A stretch of DNA of 64,000 bases from JANNPJ01 sp965200525 (GTDB taxonomy: Bacteria > Actinomycetota > Actinomycetes > Actinomycetales > Kineosporiaceae). The translations under genes were made by a program, and so were the position numbers. Position 1 is the stretch's first letter. Every line of letters starts with the position of its first letter. The stretch lies in NCBI GenBank assembly GCA_965200525.1, contig OZ241368.1:1178001-1242000 (forward strand). The letters are read 5' to 3'. Positions 1 through 8,593 of this stretch are shown here, piece by piece. The notes under the pieces are model-generated. The model saw nothing but the letters and a program-made list of their open reading frames with translations. It was not told the DNA's origin and did no database searches.

Positions 1-1022
1 CAGCCGGCCGCCCGCAGCCGGCTGGAGCCGACCACCCAGGGGTGCACCACGTAGGCCAGCTCACTGGCCGGGGTGGGCAGCACGCCCACCCGATGCAGCC
101 GCTCGGCGGTGCTGAAGGCCAGGCCGGCCGGCACCTCGAGGCGCCGCATGCCGCTGAGCCGCTCGACGTCGTCCTCGGACAGGGAGCCGTCGCAGCCGGC
201 GGTCAGCCAGCCGTCGACCTCGCCCGCCAGCGCCGTCCAGACCGCCTCGGCCAGATCGCTGACGTGCAGGAACTGCCAGCGGGTGCTGGTGCCGCGCAGG
301 ACCAGCAGCCGGGGCGCCTCGAAGTGCCGGGTGACGGCGCTGTCCACGCCCGGACCGACCAGGGCGGCCGGCCGGATCACGGTCAGGGCCAGCCCCGGAT
401 GCACCCGCGGGCTGCGCTCCAGCACCCGTTCGACCTCGAGGAGGTCGCCGATCAGGCCGTCGTCCGGCTCGGCCCCGCGCGGGGCGTCGTCCGGCAGCGG
501 CACCGGGTTCTCCGGCTTGGCCCCGAACACCATCGCGCTGGTGACGGCGATCAGCCGACGGGCCCCGACCGCGGCGGCGGCCGTGGTCACCGCCTGGGCG
601 GCCCGTACCGCCCGCAGCCGGCGGGCCTGGGCCGGCTCGCCGAGGACCGCTCCCAGATCGTCGGCGGTGGCCAGGTGAATCACGACGTCCACCCCGGCCA
701 GGACCTCGACCACCTCGGGCGAGGAGATGTCGGCCGTGAGCCAGAGCGCGCCCTCGGTGCCGTCGGGATCGGGGGCGGGCAAGGGCGCGCCCTTGCCCGG
801 CTTGGCCTTGGCCCCGGTGTCGGCAGGCTCGGGCGCGGCTGCGATCGCGATCACCTGCTTGGGCCGCAGACCGGCCCCGGGATCACCCATCCGGCTCAGC
901 AGCAGGCGCAGCACGGCCCGGCCGGCCGGGCCGGCCGCGCCGGTGACGGCCACCACCGGACGGCCGGTGGCCCGTACGGCACCGCGGATCTGCGGCTCAC
1001 GGGCACGCCGTTTGGGGGTCAC
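1..1022 (-). CDS. NAD(P)-binding SDR/epimerase family protein (3' end cut by window)
   Basis: Open frame on the minus strand running off the left edge, so the C-terminus is missing. The N-terminal part reads VVAVTGAAGPAGRAVLRLL, the glycine-rich dinucleotide-binding loop of extended short-chain dehydrogenases. Further on are DVVIHLATADD, a serine-rich strand (LIAVTSAMVFG) and VIRPAALVGPG, typical of NAD-dependent epimerases. A strict YxxxK was not found, so catalytic activity is uncertain. The gene diverges from the zinc metalloprotease gene, an arrangement common in actinobacteria. The GTG at 1022 gives a normal N-terminus (MTPKRRAREPQ); another in-frame GTG lies at 1070 just after a stop. 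Substrate unknown. Confidence 0.8.
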   Translation of the reverse strand, partial: MTPKRRAREPQIRGAVRATGRPVVAVTGAAGPAGRAVLRLLLSRMGDPGAGLRPKQVIAIAAAPEPADTGAKAKPGKGAPLPAPDPDGTEGALWLTADISSPEVVEVLAGVDVVIHLATADDLGAVLGEPAQARRLRAVRAAQAVTTAAAAVGARRLIAVTSAMVFGAKPENPVPLPDDAPRGAEPDDGLIGDLLEVERVLERSPRVHPGLALTVIRPAALVGPGVDSAVTRHFEAPRLLVLRGTSTRWQFLHVSDLAEAVWTALAGEVDGWLTAGCDGSLSEDDVERLSGMRRLEVPAGLAFSTAERLHRVGVLPTPASELAYVVHPWVVGSSRLRAAG

Positions 1023-1122
1023 GGACCAGATCTCATCATCACCGGGGCCCTCGGGGCACCTCGGGGGCACCTCGGGTCATCTCCGCGGGGACGGACCAGC
1101 ACCCGTTCCGGGCCGCCGGCGA

Positions 1123-1137
1123 TACGCCGTCGGCGTA
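1123..1137. promoter_or_regulatory. short inverted repeat in divergent intergenic region
   Basis: TACGCC-gtc-GGCGTA, a perfect 6-bp inverted repeat with a 3-nt spacer, between the divergent SDR and metalloprotease genes (1023-1312). It has the size of a small operator. No regulator can be assigned and it may be chance in GC-rich DNA. Confidence 0.25.
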
Positions 1138-1312
1138 CTCGACCGCGGCGGCGCCGGGGCACCGGCCGGGCCGGCCCGTCGTTTGATCGTGCGAAGGCTG
1201 GTCCCACCGGGATCGGTGATCGCCGGAAGTGCCACAGTGGGAGTGACGGCCGTTCGGTGCGAACCTGTAGGTGGCCGCCCGGGACCCGCAACGAAGACCA
1301 CGAGGAGATGTC

Positions 1313-2782
1313 ATGAGCGAGGGAAAGCACGACGGCGAGGCCGACGATCCCCGCGACGACGACCTGACGCCGACCGGCGGCTCCTCGAACGACCAGGCCG
1401 GTTCCGGCCCGGCCGGGAGCGACGAACCGACCGATCCGCTGGCCGGTCTGCTGGCCGCGATGCTCGGTTCCGGTCAGGGCCTGCCCGACCTGTCGAACCT
1501 GTCCGACCTGGGCTCGCTGCCCGGCCTGCCGCCCGGCTTCCTCGAGAACCTGCCGCCCGGCCTGCTCAACCTGCCCGGCATGCCGCAGGACGCGCAGAGC
1601 CTGCAGGCCATGCTCAGCTCGGTCCAGCAGCTCATGACCAGCGGCGGCGACGGGCCGGTGAACTGGGAGATCGCGACCAACGTGGCCCGCCAGGCCGCGG
1701 CCGAGGGAGGCGACCCGAGCATCGGCGAGGCCCAGCAGCGGCGGGTGGCCGAGTCGCTGCGGACCGCCGACCTGTGGCTGGACCGGGTCTGCGAGCTGCC
1801 CGCCGCCACCGCCCGCACCGAGGCCTGGAGCCGGGCCGAGTGGATCGAGAACACCCTGCCGGTGTGGCGGATCGTGGTCGAGCCGGTGGCCCTGAGTGTG
1901 GGCGAGGCGATGACCAAGGCGCTCACCGAGCAGGCGCCCGAGGAGGTCAAGGCCGTCCTCGGCAACGCCCTGCCGATGATGCGCAAGATGGGCGGCACGT
2001 TCTTCGGCGCCCAGCTGGGTCAGGCCCTGGGCGGGCTGTCCCGCGAGGTGATCGGCGGCGGCGACATCGGCCTGCCCCTGTTGCCGGCCGGCCGGGTCGC
2101 GCTGATCCCCTCGAACCTGGCCGAGTTCGGCACCGGCCTGGGGCTGGAGGAGGACGAGGTCCGGCTGTACATGGCCCTGCGCGAGGCCGCTCACGCCCGG
2201 CTGGTGGCCGGAGTCCCGTGGCTGCGGGCCCACCTGCTGGCCGCGGTCGAGGAGTACGCCCGGGGCATCGTGATCGACACCGACCGGATCGAGGCCGCCG
2301 TCCGGGAGATCGACCCCGCCGACCCCGAGTCCCTGCAGCAGGCACTGGCCTCGGACATCTTCGAGCCCGAACGGACGCCGGCCCAGCAGGCCGCGCTCGA
2401 CCGGCTGGAGACGGCGCTGGCCCTGGTCGAGGGCTGGGTCGACGAGATCGTCGACCAGGCCGCCCGGCACTCGCTGCCGCACGCCGCCGCCCTGCGGGAG
2501 ACCGTCCGCCGCCGGCGGGCGGCCGGCGGGCCGGCTGAGCACACGTTCGCCTCGCTGGTCGGCCTGGAGTTGCGGCCCCGGCGACTGCGGGAGGCGGCGG
2601 CGGTCTGGTCGGAGCTGACCACCGTCCGCGGAGCGGCCGGCCGGGACGCGCTCTGGCAGCACCCGGACATCACCCCGGGCGAGGAGGCGTTCGCCGACCC
2701 GGCCGGGTTCGCCCGGGCCGACCAGGCTCAGGACGACGTCGACGACGAGCTGGCCCGAATGCTGGACGACGGCAAGCCGTGA
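1313..2782 (+). CDS. zinc-dependent metalloprotease, Zincin_2 family (Rv3195-like)
   Basis: A 489-aa protein. The N-terminal ~110 residues are acidic and low-complexity with an LPGLPPGFLENLPPGLLNLPG segment; the remainder is helical. The motif LYMALREAAHARLVAGVPWLRAHL (about residues 285-308) matches the modified zinc-binding region of the actinobacterial Zincin_2 family (REAAHxRL instead of a strict HExxH). Substrates of this family are not established. The ATG at 1313 is chosen because GAGGAG lies 6-7 nt upstream. Its stop overlaps the NUDIX start (GTGA), so the two are translationally coupled. In mycobacteria the same gene lies near the AarF and whiB7 genes, as here. Confidence 0.88.
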   Translation: MSEGKHDGEADDPRDDDLTPTGGSSNDQAGSGPAGSDEPTDPLAGLLAAMLGSGQGLPDLSNLSDLGSLPGLPPGFLENLPPGLLNLPGMPQDAQSLQAMLSSVQQLMTSGGDGPVNWEIATNVARQAAAEGGDPSIGEAQQRRVAESLRTADLWLDRVCELPAATARTEAWSRAEWIENTLPVWRIVVEPVALSVGEAMTKALTEQAPEEVKAVLGNALPMMRKMGGTFFGAQLGQALGGLSREVIGGGDIGLPLLPAGRVALIPSNLAEFGTGLGLEEDEVRLYMALREAAHARLVAGVPWLRAHLLAAVEEYARGIVIDTDRIEAAVREIDPADPESLQQALASDIFEPERTPAQQAALDRLETALALVEGWVDEIVDQAARHSLPHAAALRETVRRRRAAGGPAEHTFASLVGLELRPRRLREAAAVWSELTTVRGAAGRDALWQHPDITPGEEAFADPAGFARADQAQDDVDDELARMLDDGKP

Positions 2783-3342
2783 CCGAGGGATACGGCTCGG
2801 CCCTGATCGACGACGTCCGGGCGGCGCTGACCCGGGCCCCGGCCCGGGACGCCGGAGCCCGGTTCGAGCGGGCGGCCTGGCTGGCCCTGCTCGAGCAGGC
2901 CGGGCCCGGTCTGCTCGGCCGGGCCGGGACGCCGGCCCACCTGACCGCCTCGGCCGCGGTGCTCTCCCCGGACGGCGCCTCCACCTGCCTGGTGCTGCAC
3001 CACAAGCTGCGGCTGTGGGTCCAGCCGGGCGGGCACTTCGAGCCGGGCGACGTCTCGGCGGCCGGCGCCGCCGCCCGGGAGGTGCTGGAGGAGACCGGCC
3101 TGACCGGCACCGTGCTGCCGGCCCCGGCCCTGCTCTCCAGGCATCCGGCGCCCTGCGCACCCGGCGTCGTCGACTGGCACCTCGACATCCAGCACGTCCT
3201 GGTGGCCGAGCCGGTGGCTCCTCGGCCGAGCGACGAGACGCCCGAGGTGGCCTGGTGGCCGGTGGGCTCGCTGCCGGCCGACCTGGCCGGCGGGATCGAG
3301 GAGCTGGTGGAGTGCTCGGTTCAGGTGCTGCGGGCGCGCTGA
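2779..3342 (+). CDS. NUDIX hydrolase
   Basis: A 187-aa protein with a NUDIX box at about residues 83-107: GGHFEPGDVSAAGAAA followed by REVLEETGL. The box has one extra residue between the first acidic position and REVLEETG, a variant common in actinobacterial GHxEPGD proteins; all metal-binding glutamates of REVLEE are present. It would hydrolyse a nucleoside-diphosphate-linked compound, substrate unknown. GTG start overlaps the metalloprotease stop by 4 nt. It converges on the YgjP-type gene with only 12 bp between the stops. Confidence 0.88.
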   Translation: MTEGYGSALIDDVRAALTRAPARDAGARFERAAWLALLEQAGPGLLGRAGTPAHLTASAAVLSPDGASTCLVLHHKLRLWVQPGGHFEPGDVSAAGAAAREVLEETGLTGTVLPAPALLSRHPAPCAPGVVDWHLDIQHVLVAEPVAPRPSDETPEVAWWPVGSLPADLAGGIEELVECSVQVLRAR

Positions 3343-3354
3343 CGCCGCCGCGGG

Positions 3355-3996
3355 TCAGCCCTGATCGTCGTCCGGGGCGTTGTCGTCCGGGGCTCTGTCG
3401 TCCGAGGCGCTGGTGACGACGTCGGTGGTGCCGTCGAGCGAGTCGGCCACCTCGTGGTGGTCGGCCTCGACCGGCAGGTCGCGGGCGGCGGCGAAACCCT
3501 CCAGGAAGCCCCGGGCCCGATCGGTTCGCGGGTAGGTGTCCAGCAGCGACCAGAAGCTCGGACCGTGACCGGGCTGGATCAGGTGGGCCAGCTCGTGCAG
3601 CAGGACGTAGTCGAGCACCCAGGACGGCATCCCCAGCAGCCGGGTGCTGAGCCGGATCGAGCGGTCGATCGGGGTGCAGGAACCCCAGCGGCTGTTCTGG
3701 TTGCTGACCCAGGTGACGCTGGCCGGATCGGCCAGGCCGCGCAGGTGCCGCTCGGAGAGGGTCTGGGCCCGGGCCATCAGCTCGTCGTCGCCGGGCCGGC
3801 GCCGGCGTTCCTGGGCCGAGAGCCGGGCCAGCATCCGGCCGACCCATTCCCGCTCCTGGGACCGGGTGAAGCGGGCAGGAATCAGCACCACCGTGCGCCC
3901 GCCCTCGCGGTACGCGGTCACGGTGCTACGCCGTCGCCCGCTGCGACGAACCTCCACCCGGGGCTCGTCCGAAGACCCCGGCGTGATATCACCCAC
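3355..3996 (-). CDS. YgjP-type M48 metallopeptidase domain protein (DUF45)
   Basis: About 213 aa from the GTG at 3996. The zinc site is LLHELAHLIQPGHGPSFW (HExxH plus the downstream histidine), preceded by SNQNSRWGSCTPIDRSIRLS, the hallmark WGSC segment of the YgjP/DUF45 family. A putative cytoplasmic metallopeptidase with no defined substrate. The frame stays open to 4257, but the extra N-terminal residues are unlike the family and would overlap the DnaA-box-rich region; a GTG at 4023 is another option. The C-terminus is acidic (repeats of APDD) and is encoded by a short repeated GTCGTCCGGGGC unit near 3365-3405. Confidence 0.85.
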   Translation of the reverse strand: MGDITPGSSDEPRVEVRRSGRRRSTVTAYREGGRTVVLIPARFTRSQEREWVGRMLARLSAQERRRRPGDDELMARAQTLSERHLRGLADPASVTWVSNQNSRWGSCTPIDRSIRLSTRLLGMPSWVLDYVLLHELAHLIQPGHGPSFWSLLDTYPRTDRARGFLEGFAAARDLPVEADHHEVADSLDGTTDVVTSASDDRAPDDNAPDDDQG

Positions 3997-4031
3997 CGAG
4001 GAACCGTACCGGCCAAAGGTCACAGGAATCT

Positions 4032-4247
4032 CTATCCACAGCCTGTTGGTTGCTGCGCCGCAGGTGAGAGGGGGGTCGAGCGATCGACGAATCGTATTGT
4101 CCACCAATGGATCCACAGAGGAACGGGCCCGTCCACAGCGCCTTGGATTCTTGTCCCCAGATAATCCACAAGCTTTCCCACAGGGTCGTGGACAACGCGG
4201 TCGCGGTCCGATCGACACACGGTGGACAAGCCATTGACGGCGGACAA
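4032..4247. promoter_or_regulatory. cluster of ~10 DnaA-box-like 9-mers
   Basis: Non-coding DNA with repeated matches to the actinobacterial DnaA box TTGTCCACA or the TTATCCACA form. Plus strand: CTATCCACA 4032, TTGTCCACC 4097, GGATCCACA 4109, CCGTCCACA 4129, TTGTCCCCA 4151, TAATCCACA 4162, TTTCCCACA 4174. Minus strand: at 4187-4195, 4221-4229 and 4239-4247. Six have one mismatch and four have two. The stretch is less GC-rich than its flanks. No dnaA, dnaN or gyrB is nearby, so a DnaA-titration or regulatory cluster is a better reading than oriC. Inference only; DnaA binding is not shown. Confidence 0.55.
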
Positions 4248-4541
4248 CGAGGCTCATAACGTCAGTGGTCGAGGGCCCGGGCCCCGCTGGTCACGCGCTG
4301 GGGAAGGTGCCTGATGTCCGGGGCCCGGGGTCTCTCTCGGGCCCCCCACGAGCGCGTTCCGCCGGCCCCCGGCGGCGCGCCGGTCACGCCTGTGCGCAGG
4401 CGCAGGCGCCGTGCTGGGCTAGTGTGACTTTCCGTCCGGGCCCTGGAGTCGCTGCGGAAGGCGTCACGCCCCGCCAAGGAGTTGCCCGTCAGGGCGGTCG
4501 GCGCGTCGGGACCAATCCCATGAATGGTGACAGGAGCAAGC
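4248..4541. other. rest of the 545-bp non-coding gap (3997-4541)
   Basis: No convincing gene; the possible 93-codon minus-strand frame has no family-like features. A hairpin lies at 4320-4345 (GGGGCCCG, 10-nt loop, CGGGCCCC). A TAGTGT hexamer in the sequence around 4420 could be the -10 element for the DUF5679 gene. The ribosome binding site CAGGAGC precedes the ATG at 4542. Confidence 0.4.
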
Positions 4542-4697
4542 ATGTCCGATACGTACAGCGGCGAGTTCTACTGCGTGAAGTGCAAGGAGAAGCGTCAGGC
4601 GGAAGGCAAGATCGTCGAGACGAACGGCCGCCGGATGGCCAAGGGCAAGTGCCCGGTCTGTGGCACCAACCTGAACCGCATTCTCGGCAAGGCCTGA
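4542..4697 (+). CDS. DUF5679 family small zinc-ribbon-like protein
   Basis: A 51-aa protein, MSDTYSGEFYCVKCKEK..., with two CxxC pairs (CVKC near residue 11 and CPVC near residue 39) that would bind one zinc. The composition, the GRRMAKGKCPVCGTNL block and the length fit DUF5679, a conserved actinobacterial protein of unknown role. AGGAG sits about 7 nt before ATG. A strong hairpin follows directly, so it is probably a monocistronic transcript. Confidence 0.88.
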   Translation: MSDTYSGEFYCVKCKEKRQAEGKIVETNGRRMAKGKCPVCGTNLNRILGKA

Positions 4698-4710
4698 GAA
4701 TCCCCCTTTC

Positions 4711-4746
4711 GGCGAGGGCCCTGCGCAACCGCGCACGGCCCTCGCC
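4711..4746 (+). terminator. strong hairpin terminator after the DUF5679 gene
   Basis: GGCGAGGGCC (4711-4720) pairs with GGCCCTCGCC (4737-4746). The inner loop also pairs (TGCGC-aacc-GCGCA), so the stem is nearly continuous. It begins 14 nt after the stop codon. There is no T-run except a short TTT, as usual for actinobacterial terminators. Confidence 0.75.
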
Positions 4747-4837
4747 GGCGTTTGTCCCCACTCCCGGCACCTGTGGATGACTTCGGCCGGTGACCGGCCG
4801 CCCGTGGCAGGCTGTCCCTCGTCGAGAGGGGGGCGTC

Positions 4838-5985
4838 GTGCAGTTGCGGATCAAGTCGGGCCTGCGCCGGCTCTGGCGGGCCACCGATGCCGTACAGATC
4901 GGGTTGTCCCCGCGTCGGGGCACCGTGCTCGACGGCCTCACCGCCGCCGACCTGCCGCTGCTGGAAGAGCTGCAGGAGGGCGTCGACGCGGCCGTGTTCG
5001 AGGCGGCCGACGACGGTCTGGGCACGGCCCGGCGCCGCGAGCTGGTCCGGCTGCTGACCGAGGCCGGGGTGCTGATCGGCACCGGGGTCGGGCCACCGCT
5101 GCGCGAGCGGCTGGGCCCGGCCGCCGACCGGCTCGCTCCGGACGCCGCGATCTGGTCGGTGGTCCATTCGCAGGTCGGCGATGGCTGGGGCCTGCTGGCC
5201 GCGCGCTCGTCCCGGCACGTGGTGGTCGTCGGGGCCGGCCGGCTGGGCAGCACCCTGGCCGGCATTCTGGCCGCGGCCGGCGTCGGTCAGGTGACCATCG
5301 GCGATCCGCGCCGGGTGACCGCCGCCGACCTGACTCCCGGTGGCGCCGGCCGGCTCGATATCGGCCGGCCCCGGGAGGAGGCCGCGCTCGACGCGGTCCG
5401 CCGGTTCGGCGGCCGGGCGGCCCGGGTCGGCTCCGGTCCGGCGCAATGGCGCGAGCACCGGCCCGACCTGGTCGTGCTGATCCAGCACGGGCCGCCGACT
5501 CGGCCGCCGCCGGGCCGTTGCTCAGCGCCGATCTGCCCCATCTCTCGGTGGTGATCCGGGAGGACGACGTGGTCGTCGGGCCGCTGGTGCGGCCCGGCCA
5601 CGGGCCCTGCCTGCGCTGCCTCGACCTGCACCGGGGCGATCGCGACCCGGCCTGGCCGTCCGTGCTGGGCCAGCTGCTGGGGCCGTCCTCGCCCGGCCGG
5701 CAACCGGAGGAGACGGCCTTGTCGGCGCTCGGAGCCGGGCTGGCCGGGCTGCAGGTGCTGGCCCATCTCGACGGCGCGGCCGAGCCCGCTGCGGCCGGGG
5801 CCACCCTGGAGAGCGAGCTGCCCGACGGTCTGATCGCCCGCCGCGACTGGCCCGCCCACCCCAGCTGCGGTTGCCACTGGCCGCTGCGGGCACCCGACGC
5901 CGACGAGCCCCGGGCAGATCCTCAGACGTCGCTGAGCCTGGCGGGCGCGCGCCGGAGCCGACCGGCAGAGACAATGGGTCTGTGA
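4838..5985 (+). pseudogene. ThiF/E1-like family protein, interrupted by a single-base frameshift
   Basis: The first part (GTG at 4838, GAGAGGGGGG upstream) has a Rossmann strand HVVVVGAGRLGSTLAGILAAAGVGQVTIGDPRRV of ThiF/MoeB/E1-like proteins and runs to ...RPDLVVLIQHG near 5491. The protein then continues in the other frame: AADSAAAGPLLSADLPHLSVVIRED, then GPCLRCLDLHRGDRDPAWP and a late HPSCGCHW, with CxxC and CxC as a probable zinc site. One missing G in the GGG at 5489-5491 explains the shift. The second half still ends with a GTGA overlap to the AarF gene, so the locus looks intact apart from this base. It could be a real mutation or an assembly error. Confidence 0.72.
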
Positions 5986-7313
5986 CAGACCTCCCCCGCC
6001 GCGCGGTGACTCGCACGGCCAAGCTGGCCAGCCTGCCCCTGAGCTTCGCCGGCCGCACCGCCCTCGGCGTCGGCAAGCGGATCGGTGGCCGGTCGGCCGA
6101 GCTCGTCGCCGCCGAGATGCAGGCCCGTACGGCCGAACAGCTGTTCCGGGTGCTGGGCGAGCTCAAGGGCGGGGCGATGAAGTTCGGCCAGGCGCTGAGC
6201 ATCTTCGAGGCCGCCCTGCCGGAGGAGATCGCCGGGCCGTACCGGGCCACCCTGACCAAGTTGCAGGACTCGGCCCCGCCGATGCCGGTGACGACCGTGC
6301 ACAAGATCCTGGCCGAGCAGCTCGGCCCACGCTGGCGGCGCAAGTTCGAGAGCTTCGACGACCGGCCGGCCGCCGCCGCCTCCATCGGCCAGGTCCACAA
6401 GGCGGTCTGGCGCGACGGCCGGCCGGTGGCGGTCAAGATTCAGTACCCCGGGGCCGGGGCCGCCCTGGTCTCCGACCTCAACCAGGTCAGCCGGGTCGGC
6501 CGGGTGGCGGCGGGCTGGATCCCCGGCCTCGACATCAAGCCGATCCTCGAAGAGCTCAAAGCCCGGATGGTCGAGGAGCTCGACTACAAGCTCGAGGCCA
6601 AGACCCAGGCCAAGTTCGCCAAGGCGTTCCGCGACGATCCGGTCTTCGTCATTCCCGACGTGCTGGCCAGCAGCGAGCAGGTGATCGTCAGCGAGTGGCT
6701 GGACGGCGTCCCGCTGTCCACACTGATCGCCTCCGGCACCCAGGAGGAGCGCGATCTGGGAGCCCGCCGTTACCTGGAATTCCTGATGGCCGGCCCGGCC
6801 CGGGCCGGAATGCTGCACGCCGATCCGCACCCGGGCAACTACCGGCTGACCGAGGACGGCCGGTTCGGCATCCTCGACTTCGGGGCGGTGAAACGGCTGC
6901 CGCACGGCATGCCGCCGGAGATCGGCCGGCTGCTCACCCTGGCCCTGGCCGGCGAGGCCGACGCCGTGGTGGCCGGGCTGCGCGAGGAAGGCTTCATCAA
7001 GGCCTCGATCAACCTGGACGGCGATGCGCTGCTCAGCTACCTGGCGCCGTTCCTCGAACCGGCCCGGCACGAGAGCTGGCGGTTCGAGCGAGCCTGGATG
7101 CGGCAGCTGTTCCAGCACATCAACGATCCCCGCCGCCCGCAGTGGACAATCGGCCTGAAGCTCAACCTGCCGCCCGAGTACCTGCTGATCCACCGGGTCT
7201 GGATCGGCGGGATCGCCGTGCTCTGCCAGATCGAGGGCGATGTGCCGGTGCCCGAGGTGCTGAATCAGTGGCTGCCCGGGTTCGAGTCCCCGGCCGAGGC
7301 CGACGTCGTCTGA
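5982..7313 (+). CDS. AarF/UbiB (ABC1) family atypical kinase
   Basis: A 443-aa protein starting at the GTG overlapping the upstream stop. It has the ABC1 signatures: LKGGAMKFGQALSIFEAALPEE (KxGQ motif), ASIGQVHKA (Ala-rich loop), VAVKIQYPG (catalytic Lys), LHADPHPGNY and ILDFGAVKRLP (metal-binding DFG). Members bind or hydrolyse ATP and support isoprenoid-lipid biology; the actinobacterial substrate is not known. It is the counterpart of the mycobacterial ABC1 gene upstream of whiB7. Its 3' end overlaps the convergent MFS gene by 49 bp. Confidence 0.92.
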   Translation: MTDLPRRAVTRTAKLASLPLSFAGRTALGVGKRIGGRSAELVAAEMQARTAEQLFRVLGELKGGAMKFGQALSIFEAALPEEIAGPYRATLTKLQDSAPPMPVTTVHKILAEQLGPRWRRKFESFDDRPAAAASIGQVHKAVWRDGRPVAVKIQYPGAGAALVSDLNQVSRVGRVAAGWIPGLDIKPILEELKARMVEELDYKLEAKTQAKFAKAFRDDPVFVIPDVLASSEQVIVSEWLDGVPLSTLIASGTQEERDLGARRYLEFLMAGPARAGMLHADPHPGNYRLTEDGRFGILDFGAVKRLPHGMPPEIGRLLTLALAGEADAVVAGLREEGFIKASINLDGDALLSYLAPFLEPARHESWRFERAWMRQLFQHINDPRRPQWTIGLKLNLPPEYLLIHRVWIGGIAVLCQIEGDVPVPEVLNQWLPGFESPAEADVV

Positions 7314-8581
7314 GCGGCGTCCGGATCGGCCCGACCCGATCCGGCTCCGACGTCGTCCCGGGGCCGTTCGGCCTTCACCGGGACGGCCATCGCCGCCAGC
7401 AGCGGCAGCCCGACGATGGCCGAGAAGGCCACCGAATAGCCGGCTCCCGACCCGACCGCGGTGATCACGGTGGCGATCAGCGGCGGCGTCGCGGCCGCGG
7501 CCAGGTTCTGCGCCGTGTTCTGCACGCCAAGGGCCCGCCCGGCCCAGGCCCGGCCGGCCCGCTCGGCCACCGCGGTGAACGCCAGCCCGTTGGTGCTGAC
7601 GGTCAGGACAGCCGCCAGCACCACGGCCGGCACGACGACAACGCCCCAGCCACCGATCATCCCGGCCGCCAGCAGGGCCAGCACCGCGGCGGTGGCCAGA
7701 CAGAGAATCAGCATCGGCCGCAGCCGGCGACCGGCCCGGTCGGACCACCAGCCCGCGCCCAGCCGGATCGCGGCCCCGCCGATCTGGGCCCCGGCCAGCA
7801 GCGTCCCGGCGGTGGACTTGCTCCAGTGCCGCTCGCTGACCAGGTAGTCGAAAGCGAAGGCGGCCACGGTGAACTGGGGCACCACCAGCAGGGTGCTGGC
7901 CAGGTGGATCCGCCACAGGTAGCTGCTCCGGTAGGGCGAGCCGGCCCGGAACGCCGTCACCACCTCTTTCTGCGGGTCGCGCACGGCCACCGCGATCAGG
8001 ACGCCGGCCAGGGCACACCCGCCGGCCAGGAACAGCAGGGCGCCGGCCACGTCCCGGTCGCCCAGGGCGGGCAGGGTCAGGGCCGCCAGCCCGAACCCGA
8101 GTGGCTGACCGGTCTGCCGCAGCCCCATCGCCAACCCGCGCTCGCGCACCGGGAACCAGCCCAGGATCAACCGGCCGCTGGCCACCTGAACGCAGGCCGA
8201 ACTGGCGCCGGCCCCGAACAGCAGAGCCCCCAGCAGGAGCGGCCGGTGCACGCCGGTGGCCACCAGCAGAGCGACGGCCGCGCCGCCGAGCCCGGCGGCC
8301 AGCACCCAGCGCTCACCGACCCGGTCGGTCAGAGCGCCCCAGAGCACCAGCGAGCAGAGCACTCCGAGCACCGGGGCCGAGACCAGTGAGCTGGCCTGGG
8401 TCAGGCTCAGACCGTCGGCCCGGAACGCGGGGATGAGGAAGGGCAGGCCGTACTGAAAGGCACAGGCGGCGATCAGACCGACCATTCCGACGGCCAGCAC
8501 GGCCCAGCGCTGGTTCGACGGCCGGGGCGCGGGCGAGGCCGGCGCCGGGCCCCCCGGCGGCGACTGCGGCTTCCGGCTCAT
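7265..8581 (-). CDS. MFS transporter
   Basis: A 438-aa polytopic membrane protein with about 12 hydrophobic segments after a short proline-rich N-terminus. The loop WGALTDRVGERWV is the MFS motif A (GxLaDrxGrr) and GWWSDRAGRRLRP is its copy in the second half. RQTGQPLGF and VQNTAQNLAAAATPP resemble metabolite-type facilitators. The transported compound cannot be told. A TACCTT hexamer ending 6 nt before the ATG suggests a leaderless transcript. Confidence 0.9.
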   Translation of the reverse strand: MSRKPQSPPGGPAPASPAPRPSNQRWAVLAVGMVGLIAACAFQYGLPFLIPAFRADGLSLTQASSLVSAPVLGVLCSLVLWGALTDRVGERWVLAAGLGGAAVALLVATGVHRPLLLGALLFGAGASSACVQVASGRLILGWFPVRERGLAMGLRQTGQPLGFGLAALTLPALGDRDVAGALLFLAGGCALAGVLIAVAVRDPQKEVVTAFRAGSPYRSSYLWRIHLASTLLVVPQFTVAAFAFDYLVSERHWSKSTAGTLLAGAQIGGAAIRLGAGWWSDRAGRRLRPMLILCLATAAVLALLAAGMIGGWGVVVVPAVVLAAVLTVSTNGLAFTAVAERAGRAWAGRALGVQNTAQNLAAAATPPLIATVITAVGSGAGYSVAFSAIVGLPLLAAMAVPVKAERPRDDVGAGSGRADPDAAQTTSASAGDSNPGSH

Positions 8582-8587
8582 TCCGTA

Positions 8588-8593
8588 AAGGTA
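8588..8593 (-). promoter_or_regulatory. -10 element, leaderless MFS gene
   Basis: TACCTT on the minus strand, 6 nt before the ATG, placing the transcription start at or next to the start codon. No Shine-Dalgarno sequence is present. Confidence 0.45.

Noticed and set aside
1019..3847. 942-codon open frame on the minus strand
   Set aside because: Low-complexity Arg/Pro/Gly translation opposite the metalloprotease and NUDIX genes; a high-GC shadow.
4032..4247. Replication origin (oriC)
   Set aside because: DnaA-like boxes are present, but there is no dnaA, dnaN, gyrB or clear AT-rich unwinding element nearby; kept only as a DnaA-box cluster.
4262..4543. 93-codon minus-strand frame in the 545-bp gap
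   Set aside because: No ribosome binding site and atypical composition; the region holds hairpins and a promoter instead.
7278..7292. tRNA T-arm-like GGGTTCGAGTCCCCG, possible tRNA or att site
   Set aside because: Lies within the overlapping AarF/MFS coding ends; no acceptor, D or anticodon stems around it.
5922..8018. 698-codon minus-strand open frame
   Set aside because: Antisense to the AarF gene and out of frame with the MFS gene; no family motifs.
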